Origin: Bacteroidota bacterium
Lineage (GTDB): Bacteria > Bacteroidota > Bacteroidia > Chitinophagales > Chitinophagaceae
DNA: 64,000 nt
Direction of reading: 5' to 3'
Assembly (NCBI GenBank): GCA_023416995.1
Contig: JAEZGI010000080.1
Span: 1-64,000 of the forward strand
Below, piece after piece: positions 43,775-51,329 of the stretch. How positions within the stretch are numbered: the stretch's first letter is position 1; each line of letters begins with the position of its first letter. The position numbers and the translations under genes are program-made. The notes beneath the pieces were generated by a model. The model worked only from the letters and a program-made list of their open reading frames with translations, was not told the origin of the DNA and did no database searches.

Positions 43775-44833
43775 TCAGTTTGACGAGGTATCAGATGGCA
43801 GATCAGCTGACCGGATGATGACATCTTCCAACGCGTACCCTACACAAGTAAGTACCAGGCCCGCCTTTACTTCCTCGTCGGTAAGCACTTCATTGGTTTT
43901 CATCCGGATCTTTCCTATAGAACATTGTAGTACACAGCTGCCACATAATCCGGCACGGCAACTGAACGGGATATGAATAAGGTTTGCCAGTGCTGCATCA
44001 AGTATCGTTTGTGGAAATTGAGTAAGGAAGCTGAAATTTCCATCTTTTGTTTGAAGCTGCACCTTGCGGGGTGTTTGATCTACTTCAAAGGGTATAACGT
44101 TGGTTTGGGGAAATGCGAAAATCTCTTTTTTGATCTGTGTTCCGTCAAAGCCCATCTGGCGCAATGTAAACTCTGCCATACGCATAAAGGGAAGCGGACC
44201 GCAGATATAAAACAACGCAGATGATCGTTCCGATCCCGTTTCACGGTTTACAAGGTGTTCAAGCAGTTCATTATTGATTTTGCGCAGTGGCCAGCCTGGT
44301 CCGGGGGGGACGCTGATGAAATTAAAGAAATGGAATTTCTCTGTGTAAAGGTTTGCGAGCTCGTTAAGTTTATCATGAAAAATAACATCACTGACGGTAT
44401 GATTTTGCAGGACAAGTTTAACCGGGTGGTTTGTACAGGTCAGAAAAAATTTTAGTAACGAGAAGACCGGCGTTACACCGCTCCCTGCAGCAAAAAGAAA
44501 TATATCTCTTTGTGCAGGGCCCTCTGTGGGTGCAACAAAACGCCCGCCAGGCAACTCTGTATTGATTTCCGATCCAACTGTTATTGTTCTGAAAAGGTGT
44601 CTTGAAACCTCGCCGTTTGTTATCAGCTTAATGGTGAAAGCAACATGCTCGTCATAACCCGGGCAGGTACTGATAGAGTAGGAGCGTCTCAATTCCCGAC
44701 CGTTAAGATCAATGATCAGTGTTATAAACTGACCGGCTTTATATTCGATTGATGCGCCATCTGCCCGTTTAACAACATAAGTTCTTACATCATGGGTTTC
44801 ATGAATTATATCGGTTACGATCAGAACAGGCAT
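43775..44833 (-). CDS. FAD/2Fe-2S ferredoxin reductase-type oxidoreductase (PaaE-like)
   Basis: Transfers electrons from NAD(P)H through FAD to a 2Fe-2S cluster. The 352 residues consist of an FAD-binding barrel with RRSYSIST, an NAD-binding domain with FAAGSGVTPVFSLL, and a C-terminal plant-type ferredoxin domain with CRAGLCGSCVLQC and a fourth cysteine in VLTCVGY. The architecture equals that of PaaE or flavohaemoprotein-like reductases that feed oxygenases. No oxygenase gene is nearby, so the electron acceptor is unknown. It lies 33 bases after the YhdH-like gene on the same strand. Confidence 0.88.
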   Translation of the reverse strand: MPVLIVTDIIHETHDVRTYVVKRADGASIEYKAGQFITLIIDLNGRELRRSYSISTCPGYDEHVAFTIKLITNGEVSRHLFRTITVGSEINTELPGGRFVAPTEGPAQRDIFLFAAGSGVTPVFSLLKFFLTCTNHPVKLVLQNHTVSDVIFHDKLNELANLYTEKFHFFNFISVPPGPGWPLRKINNELLEHLVNRETGSERSSALFYICGPLPFMRMAEFTLRQMGFDGTQIKKEIFAFPQTNVIPFEVDQTPRKVQLQTKDGNFSFLTQFPQTILDAALANLIHIPFSCRAGLCGSCVLQCSIGKIRMKTNEVLTDEEVKAGLVLTCVGYALEDVIIRSADLPSDTSSN

Positions 44834-44866
44834 ATTTTGATTTTATACATCGGCTCACTGAATGCG

Positions 44867-45856
44867 TTAATGTTTCAAAATCATCCGCCCCATACTTCGT
44901 CCTTCCAGCATGGCATCAATGCAAGAGCTGAGTTCTTCAAGTTTTATTTCTTTTACAATAGCCGGGAACTTGTCCTTCACGTTCCAGTCTTCTTCAAGCA
45001 ACTTCCATATAGACTGGCGCGTAGACATATTCATGCCTGCCGAGCCAACACCGGCCAGATTTACGCCATTTAATATAAAGGGATATATCGTGGATGTGAG
45101 GGCGTTAGACTGTACAATGCCTGTGCTGACAATTGTTCCTTCCGGTGAGCAGGCTTTTAACAGGACGTTTAATGTGTGACCACCAACAGTATCGATTGCA
45201 CCGGCCCATTTTGGCTTCAGTAAAGCTTTACCGGAAAAATCCTGCACAAATTCCCGCGATTCAACTTTTGCAGCACCGAGATGTTTGAGGTATTCTTCGG
45301 CGCTTTCTTTTCCGGTGACTGCAATTACTTCAAACCCGGCTTTGGCCAGGATCGCGACGGCCAGGCTTCCAACCCCGCCTGTTGCGCCGGTAACAACTAT
45401 GGGTCCCATTTCTGGTGTCTGAGAAAGCGCCATCATTTTATACAAAGCAGTAGCAGCAGTGTAACCTGCAGTGCCAATGCACATAGATTCTCTTAAGGTG
45501 ATGTTGCGGGGCCTTGGCATTACCCAGGCAGCAGGAACACGGATGTACCCACCAAAACCACCACAGGTATTCATGCCAAGATCATAACCCGTTACCACAA
45601 CCTCGTCGTCGGCGGCAAATTCAGGGTTCCTGCTCATTTCTACTACGCCGGCAGCGTCGATGCCGGGTGTATGCGGATAAGATCTCGTAATGCCTTTATT
45701 GCCGGATGCCGACATGGCATCCTTATAATTCAAAGATGAGTAACATACCCGGATCAATACTTCCCCCGCCGGGAGGTCCTCAATTTCACGTTGAACTATT
45801 GACCGTTCAAATTTTCCGTCCGCTTTTTCAGAAATCCAGAGCGCTTTAAATGACAT
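44867..45856 (-). CDS. YhdH/YhfP-family quinone oxidoreductase (AcuI-like, MDR superfamily)
   Basis: An NADPH-dependent medium-chain reductase. The closest characterised relatives reduce acrylyl-CoA (AcuI) or quinones. From the ATG at 45856 the protein is 329 residues; the longer frame begins at 45880. The N-terminal GroES-like domain has SSLNYKDAMSASGNKG and SYPHTPGIDAAG, and the Rossmann domain has VTGATGGVGSLAV. The region NLAGVGSAGMNMSTRQSIW is typical of YhdH. Together with the downstream ferredoxin reductase it may form a redox pair. Confidence 0.88.
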   Translation of the reverse strand: MSFKALWISEKADGKFERSIVQREIEDLPAGEVLIRVCYSSLNYKDAMSASGNKGITRSYPHTPGIDAAGVVEMSRNPEFAADDEVVVTGYDLGMNTCGGFGGYIRVPAAWVMPRPRNITLRESMCIGTAGYTAATALYKMMALSQTPEMGPIVVTGATGGVGSLAVAILAKAGFEVIAVTGKESAEEYLKHLGAAKVESREFVQDFSGKALLKPKWAGAIDTVGGHTLNVLLKACSPEGTIVSTGIVQSNALTSTIYPFILNGVNLAGVGSAGMNMSTRQSIWKLLEEDWNVKDKFPAIVKEIKLEELSSCIDAMLEGRSMGRMILKH

Positions 45857-46123
45857 GTGGTTTAGGTGTTCGTTTATCAAATTGCTTTATTCAGGTACCA
45901 ATGTTCCCCTGCACAGTTTTATCAAATCAAATGCCGCTGCCCCTCTTGGGATATACAGGAAGATTGCTTTCTTCCAATCGCCGCGTTCCGGATATTCAAA
46001 CGCCGGCAGTATGCAATCTAATCATAACACATCATTTCTATTGTATCGCCCCCGTTTTCCTCATGGAATTTGTGTAACTTCATTTCCCCCTTATTGAACA
46101 TCACACAATTAAAAAAATAGATT
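45857..46123. other. Intergenic region between the YhdH-like gene and the OsmC gene; no gene seen
   Basis: 267 bases between divergent genes. Two overlapping plus-strand frames of 75 and 80 codons exist, but their composition is unlike protein (rich in P, C, S and T, no family pattern), so I treat them as chance. No clear TTTG-N19-TAnnTTTG promoter or terminator was found. Confidence 0.5.
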
Positions 46124-46534
46124 ATGAAAAGAACAGCAACAGCCGTTTGGAATGGTTCAGGAAAAGAAGGAAAAGGACATCTCACTACTCAAAGCACAAC
46201 GCTTAATCAAACACAGTATTCGTTCAAGTCAAGATTTGAAGAAGGGGTTGGAACGAATCCTGAGGAACTGATTGGTGCCGCACATGCGGGTTGTTTTACA
46301 ATGAAACTGAGCTTTGTTCTGGGTGAGGCGGGATTCACTCCTGAGTCAATTGAAACCACAAGTACCATTACTTTGGATAATGGCGTAATAACTGCGTCTG
46401 ACCTGGTAGTTAAGGCAAAGGTGCCTGGTATCAGTGCAGAACAATTTCAGACAGCGGCTGAAGATGCCAAAGCAAACTGTCCTGTTAGTAAAGTGCTGAA
46501 TGCCCAAATTTCAATGAAAGCTGAACTTTCCTGA
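46124..46534 (+). CDS. osmC: OsmC-family organic hydroperoxide peroxidase
   Basis: Reduces organic hydroperoxides with a cysteine pair. The 136 residues match OsmC subfamily proteins: the first cysteine is in GAAHAGCFTMKLS and the second in NCPVSKVL. The N-terminal TAVWNGSGKEGKGHL is also typical of the OsmC rather than the Ohr branch. It stands alone, with a strong terminator after it. Confidence 0.94.
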   Translation: MKRTATAVWNGSGKEGKGHLTTQSTTLNQTQYSFKSRFEEGVGTNPEELIGAAHAGCFTMKLSFVLGEAGFTPESIETTSTITLDNGVITASDLVVKAKVPGISAEQFQTAAEDAKANCPVSKVLNAQISMKAELS

Positions 46535-46545
46535 TAACATCAAGC

Positions 46546-46571
46546 AACAAAACCCCGAAAGGGGTTTTGTT
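46546..46571. terminator. Terminator of osmC
   Basis: Perfect 11-bp stem AACAAAACCCC/GGGGTTTTGTT with a GAAA tetraloop. Both flanks are A/T-rich, so it can act on both strands. Confidence 0.85.
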
Positions 46572-46624
46572 AATTAATAGTTTGATGTTGTACCATTTCT
46601 ACTGAACGACCAAATTTTTCACCG

Positions 46625-48049
46625 ATGGGATATCCAAGAAGGAATTTCATTCGGGATACAACGATAGCTGCCGGCAGTTTTTTTATTGTACCCCGCCATG
46701 TGCTCGGAAGAGGTTTTGTTGCCCCGAGTGATAAACTGAATATTGCCGGCATTGGTGCGGGCGGCAAGGCGGAAGTAAACCTGCCATTCGCCTGGAACAA
46801 CGGTACCGAAAATATAGTAGCCTTGTGTGATGTTGACGATCGTATGGCGGTCAAAGCGCGGCAACGTTGGCCCGCTGCACCTTACTACCGCGATTTCCGG
46901 GTGATGCTTGAAAAAGAACAAAAGCATATTGATGCGGTTATAATCACAACTCCCGACCACATGCACGCAGTGCAGGCCCTGGCAGCCATGCAGATGCGCA
47001 AACATGTTTATCTCGAAAAACCGCTGACTCATGATATTTATGAAGCGCGGGTTCTGACCCGTGCGGCGGAAAAATATAAGGTGGTAACCCAGATGGGTAA
47101 CCAGGGAAGCAGCGGCGATGATACCAGACTCATTGAAACCTGGATCCAGGGCGGTATAATCGGCGATGTTTCTCGGGTACATGTCTGGACCAACAGACCT
47201 ACCTGGCCTCAGGGTGTGCCATTGCCACAGGGCAGGTTCGACGTGCCGCCAGAACTGGATTGGGATCTATGGTTAGGGACGGCACCGCAACGCGATTACA
47301 ACCCCGGTTATCTGCCTGCGATCTGGCGGGGCTGGTCAGACTATGGCACGGGCTCGCTTGGCGATATGGGTTGCCATTTTATTGATGTACCTTATCGCGC
47401 GCTAAAGCTTGGATACCCGGTTTCCGTAGAATGCAATGTTGGATCAGTTTATACAGGTTTTTTCCAGGAAGCGATTTATCCGGAGAGTTACCCGCCTTCT
47501 TCCATTACTTATATTCAGTTCCCCAAAAGGGACAATATGCCTGCGGTAGAACTCATCTGGTATGATGGCGGAATGAAGCCTCCCAGGCCGGCAGAATTGG
47601 GACCGGAGGAAGCAATGGGCGAGCAGGACGGCGGAATCATTTTCGAAGGTTCAACGGGTAAATTAATGGCGGGGCTCTTTGGCAGGAAGCCAACTTTACT
47701 TCCTTTATCAAAAATGGCCTCAACCACGCTTCCGGCTTCGGCTTTCCCTTTTGTGGAAGGAGGGGTTGATGGCCACCAGCAACAATGGGTAAAGGCCTGT
47801 AAAAAAGGTTATGGAGCTTATACAAGTTCGTCTTTTGACAAAGCAGGACCGCTTACAGAAACAGTTCTGATGGGCAACCTGGCAGTGCGCAGTTACAATT
47901 ACGCCGAGAACGGCACCAACGGAAACAAATATTTCCCCGGTCGTAAAAAACTACTGTGGGATGGAGAGAAAATGCGGATCACAAATTTTGACCCGGCAAA
48001 CCGTTTTGTTCAGCGCGACTACCGCGGAGACTGGCGTTTGAATCTTTAA
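46625..48049 (+). CDS. Tat-exported Gfo/Idh/MocA-family oxidoreductase (first of tandem pair)
   Basis: A 474-residue NAD(P)-dependent oxidoreductase-like protein carrying a twin-arginine signal (YPRRNFIRD plus a hydrophobic stretch), so it folds in the cytoplasm with its cofactor and is then exported. The Rossmann domain follows at IAGIGAGG, with the family motif EKPLTHD near residue 139. The C-terminal half is the Gfo/Idh/MocA alpha/beta domain with GDMGCHFIDVPYRAL. Related secreted proteins include GH109-like enzymes that act on sugars by an NAD-dependent route. Substrate unknown. Its paralogue follows at 48206. Confidence 0.88.
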   Translation: MGYPRRNFIRDTTIAAGSFFIVPRHVLGRGFVAPSDKLNIAGIGAGGKAEVNLPFAWNNGTENIVALCDVDDRMAVKARQRWPAAPYYRDFRVMLEKEQKHIDAVIITTPDHMHAVQALAAMQMRKHVYLEKPLTHDIYEARVLTRAAEKYKVVTQMGNQGSSGDDTRLIETWIQGGIIGDVSRVHVWTNRPTWPQGVPLPQGRFDVPPELDWDLWLGTAPQRDYNPGYLPAIWRGWSDYGTGSLGDMGCHFIDVPYRALKLGYPVSVECNVGSVYTGFFQEAIYPESYPPSSITYIQFPKRDNMPAVELIWYDGGMKPPRPAELGPEEAMGEQDGGIIFEGSTGKLMAGLFGRKPTLLPLSKMASTTLPASAFPFVEGGVDGHQQQWVKACKKGYGAYTSSSFDKAGPLTETVLMGNLAVRSYNYAENGTNGNKYFPGRKKLLWDGEKMRITNFDPANRFVQRDYRGDWRLNL

Positions 48050-48205
48050 GGAAATAATTGGGGATGTGCAACCATTTTAATAAACTTACCGCCTCTACAA
48101 ATATTTGGGAGAATATAGATTACGGTCGTAAATTGGCTTTGCTAAAACGATTTTTCTGAGTTCGTAGTTACAAATAATCAACAAAACAAAATTAGATTGT
48201 CATTT

Positions 48206-49645
48206 ATGAAAAAGAAACAAATGCCTGGCAGCAGCCGTCGGAAGTTTATTCAAAACTCCTCGCTGGCAGCGGCTGGCTTTTTTATTGTGCCCCGCCATGT
48301 GCTGGGACGTGGTCATGTGGCACCAAGTGATAAACTGAACATCGCCGGGATCGGTGTTGGTGGTAAGGGCGAAAGCGATCTGGCTTCGTTTGCAAAAAGT
48401 CCAAACGTTAACATTGTTGCCCTCGCTGATGTGGACGATCGTATGGCGGTGAAGTCGAGACAGCGTTTTCCAAAAGCGAAATATTTCAAAGACTACCGCG
48501 AAATGCTGGAAAAAGAGCACAAGAGCTTTGACGCCTGTTCTATCTCAACACCGGATAACACACACGCGGTTGCAACCACAGCTGCTATGGCCCTTGGCAA
48601 ACACGTATATACCCAGAAGCCATTAACCCATGATATCTATGAAGCCCGTAAGGTAACTGAAGCCGCTAAAAAATATAAAGTGGTCACCCAAATGGGTAAC
48701 CAGGGTGGTAGCGGCGACGGTGTTCGTATTACCAAGGAAATCATTGATGCAGGTATCATTGGAGATGTAACAAAGGTTGATACCTGGACCAACCGCCCGG
48801 TTTGGCCACAAGGAAACCCAACACCAAGCGGACAATATGATATTCCAAAAGAACTTGACTGGAACCTCTGGCAGGGACCTGCAAAAGCGATCCCATTCAA
48901 TCCGAACTATCTGCCATTTAACTGGCGTGGATGGTGGGCCTATGGTACGGGAGCTTTAGGTGATATGGCATGTCACATCATGGATCCTGTGTTCCGTTGC
49001 TTACCAATTGACTATCCATCAAGTGTTGAGGCAAGCGTAGCAACCTTATGGAAAGAGATGTGGAACGATACTGTTAACCAGGATAGCTGTCCTCCTTCTT
49101 CAATCATACATCTCACTTACCCAAGAAAAGATGGTAAGGGCAACATCAAAGTTACCTGGATGGATGGTGGTTTATTACCACAGCGTCCGGAAGAATTGTT
49201 ACCGGAAGAACCAATGGGCAACTGGGATGGTGGTGTGCTTTTCCATGGTACAAAAGGTAAACTGATGGCTGATTGTTATGGTGCCAATCCGAGATTGTTG
49301 CCAACTGCAAAAATGAAAGAGATCACATTACCTAAGCCGACCATTAAACGTGTACCTGAAGGACACTATCTGCAATGGGTAAACGCTTGTATCGCAGGTT
49401 ATGGTAAAGGCGAAACAAGTTCACCGTTTGAATTTGCAGGACCTTTCACAGAAAGTATCCTGATCGGTAACCTTGCTATCCGCAGTTTCTTCCTGCAAAA
49501 CCCCGCTGGTAAAGGCTGGAACGACAAATACCTCGGTCGTAAACAGTTGCTGTGGGATGCGAAAAATATGAAGATTACAAACTTTGATGAAGCAAATGCA
49601 TTTGTGAAGAGAGATTACCGCGAAGGTTGGAGCATGACGCTTTGA
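48206..49645 (+). CDS. Tat-exported Gfo/Idh/MocA-family oxidoreductase (second of tandem pair)
   Basis: A 479-residue paralogue of the preceding gene, sharing PRHVLGRG, APSDKLNIAGIG, PLTHDIYEAR and KYKVVTQMGNQG. The ATG at 48206 is used; the longer frame needs a TTG at 48197. It has a twin-arginine signal (SSRRKFIQN). The EKP motif of the family reads QKP here, a change also seen in other secreted members, so the catalytic chemistry may differ from that of the first copy. The two copies probably arose by duplication. The substrate is likely a sugar or glycoside, by family only. Confidence 0.88.
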   Translation: MKKKQMPGSSRRKFIQNSSLAAAGFFIVPRHVLGRGHVAPSDKLNIAGIGVGGKGESDLASFAKSPNVNIVALADVDDRMAVKSRQRFPKAKYFKDYREMLEKEHKSFDACSISTPDNTHAVATTAAMALGKHVYTQKPLTHDIYEARKVTEAAKKYKVVTQMGNQGGSGDGVRITKEIIDAGIIGDVTKVDTWTNRPVWPQGNPTPSGQYDIPKELDWNLWQGPAKAIPFNPNYLPFNWRGWWAYGTGALGDMACHIMDPVFRCLPIDYPSSVEASVATLWKEMWNDTVNQDSCPPSSIIHLTYPRKDGKGNIKVTWMDGGLLPQRPEELLPEEPMGNWDGGVLFHGTKGKLMADCYGANPRLLPTAKMKEITLPKPTIKRVPEGHYLQWVNACIAGYGKGETSSPFEFAGPFTESILIGNLAIRSFFLQNPAGKGWNDKYLGRKQLLWDAKNMKITNFDEANAFVKRDYREGWSMTL

Positions 49646-49660
49646 TAAATTATCTTAACA

Positions 49661-49690
49661 AAAAAAGTGAAGCCGAAATGCTTCACTTTT
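49661..49690. terminator. Bidirectional terminator between the Gfo/Idh/MocA pair and the SirB1-like gene
   Basis: Stem AAAAAAGTGAAGC/GCTTCACTTTTTT with a short loop and nine T on the plus strand; poly-A on the other side gives a T-run for the minus strand. It lies between convergent genes. Confidence 0.85.
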
Positions 49691-49693
49691 TTT

Positions 49694-50590
49694 TTATTGA
49701 ATGTCTTCTGACTCTTCATTTTCGGTTATCAATGCCGACAACGCGAGCAACTCCTGTTTTTTATAACCTGTTTTATCATCGTCAAAACACTTGCTGAATT
49801 CCTCCAATAGCAACTGTATGATCTTCTTATTTGATAAAGGTTGAAAATATGATGGTGAAGGTGAAACATTTATCTTCTTAAAATAACTATCAACATCTGC
49901 ATGTGTGAATACTTGTCCGCTTGTAGGATCTATAAAAAACTCTGTTTTGTATAAAGGGTCCTCCGTATGTCTGGTGAAGTCATATTCAGGTTTGAAATAC
50001 CCAAGTACAAAATGTCTGGGAATATTCACGGCGCGCACGGGTACATCAAGCAGTTCACTTAGTATTACGTATAAAATGCCATTGGCAATGGTGTTACCCC
50101 GCTTGGATTCCAGTTGTTTGTTGATCAGGAAATCTTCACTTTGAACGTAAGTTACTTCGCTGCCTTTAAGATTGTAATAATTGTAAAGAATGCTGGTGAG
50201 TACATGCACCTGTTCGAGCGGGGTGAGATAGCTGTTTAACTCGAGCCAGGTATTACGTCGCAACTTTTCAACTTCCTGGTAAACAGTAGCGGTAGTAAGT
50301 TCAGGGTATTGAAACCGCGCTACAAGAATGGCCCCGGTTAAGAGATCCTGGTGCGCATTAGCGTTCCAGGCAATGATTTCTTCGGTAAGATCGCGGTAAT
50401 GCAGACGATGTATCAGCAGTTCGATTCTCTCCTGTATATCACCACTGATCGTATTTTCCCAAAGATTTTCGAGATTGGGGATAATGCCCTTCCCATAATT
50501 GATGATCCTGTTGGAGACGACGCCAAAAACTTCTTCATCCGGATCATCAATCAAATGGAACAATGCAGATATTTCTTTATTTTCTTCCAT
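49694..50590 (-). CDS. SirB1-like transglutaminase-core protein
   Basis: A 298-residue cytoplasmic protein whose C-terminal two-thirds matches the Transglut_core2 (SirB1) family. The segment NKQLESKRGNTIANGILYVILSE aligns with the family pattern xxRRGIPxSLxxLY, and VPVRAVNIPRHFVLGYF follows. The usual transglutaminase cysteine is not evident, as in many SirB1 proteins. An N-terminal helical HEAT-like segment (residues 1-90) precedes it. The family's function is unclear. It may be co-transcribed with the YcxB-like gene upstream. Confidence 0.75.
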   Translation of the reverse strand: MEENKEISALFHLIDDPDEEVFGVVSNRIINYGKGIIPNLENLWENTISGDIQERIELLIHRLHYRDLTEEIIAWNANAHQDLLTGAILVARFQYPELTTATVYQEVEKLRRNTWLELNSYLTPLEQVHVLTSILYNYYNLKGSEVTYVQSEDFLINKQLESKRGNTIANGILYVILSELLDVPVRAVNIPRHFVLGYFKPEYDFTRHTEDPLYKTEFFIDPTSGQVFTHADVDSYFKKINVSPSPSYFQPLSNKKIIQLLLEEFSKCFDDDKTGYKKQELLALSALITENEESEDIQ

Positions 50591-50737
50591 TAGTTTTAGT
50601 TAGGGTATTATCTGATAATCTGTTAATGGAGTGAATTTCGTTTAACCGGTAAACATATGCGAAAATTGTTTTCCACAAAATCAGCTATAATGTTACTAAT
50701 AGCAAACATAAAAATGATACCAACCCCCGTTCCGGCA

Positions 50738-51271
50738 TTAAGCATTCAGGGGCAAACACCTCGTGAAAAGTTGTTCCAGTCCTTCACGATCAGCGGGTGA
50801 AACCGCCCTGAGCGGTATTACGATGGCGTGATGTGAATTTGTATACAGGTAGATGCAATGCGAGGTTGTAACCTTTTTCGTGACCTGTTCCCAGGTGTAC
50901 CAGGTGTCGGAAACCGCGTCGGCATCCTGGATCCCGGCTTCATCTAAACGCACCACGGAGGAACTGAGCACATGCTGATTTTCAGCCTGGGCCAGTATCT
51001 GGTTCACCTTCATCCTGATCGATCGTTTTACGATCACCGGCACCAAAAAAAAGTATAGAACACCGATACCAAAAAATATCGAGAAATCGATAACAGGATC
51101 ATGTGATCGTTTTGCAAAAATATAAAGCCCCGCTATGGCTATATACATCACCATCACCCGCAGGTAATAGCTGTAACGATAGCTTTTTTTTGAAGGCGAT
51201 GACCAGGCCGTATAATAGTTATAGTCCAGGTATTCTTCGCGCGTAAGATGAAAATTGAATACAAACATCAT
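50738..51271 (-). CDS. YcxB-like membrane protein
   Basis: A 177-residue protein with two adjacent transmembrane segments (about residues 38-55 and 62-83), followed by a soluble domain. The pattern VVRLDEAGIQDADAVSDTWYTWEQVTKKVTT, then IYLYTNSHHAIVIPLRAVS resembles the YcxB/PH-like C-terminal domain. Function unknown. It starts 58 bases after topA on the same strand, so it may be the second gene of that transcript. Confidence 0.7.
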   Translation of the reverse strand: MMFVFNFHLTREEYLDYNYYTAWSSPSKKSYRYSYYLRVMVMYIAIAGLYIFAKRSHDPVIDFSIFFGIGVLYFFLVPVIVKRSIRMKVNQILAQAENQHVLSSSVVRLDEAGIQDADAVSDTWYTWEQVTKKVTTSHCIYLYTNSHHAIVIPLRAVSPADREGLEQLFTRCLPLNA

Positions 51272-51329
51272 AATGATCTGCCCGGCTTTCCTTCTTATAA
51301 CGTAAAAGCCGTCGCAATCATATAATACC

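Noticed and set aside
45850..46097. Two overlapping plus-strand frames of 75 and 80 codons upstream of osmC
   Set aside because: Composition is unlike protein, they overlap each other and the start of the divergent reductase gene, and no family pattern or promoter is visible.
46619..47182. 187-codon minus-strand frame opposite the first Gfo/Idh/MocA gene
   Set aside because: Shadow frame rich in H, R and F; the sense frame has all family motifs.
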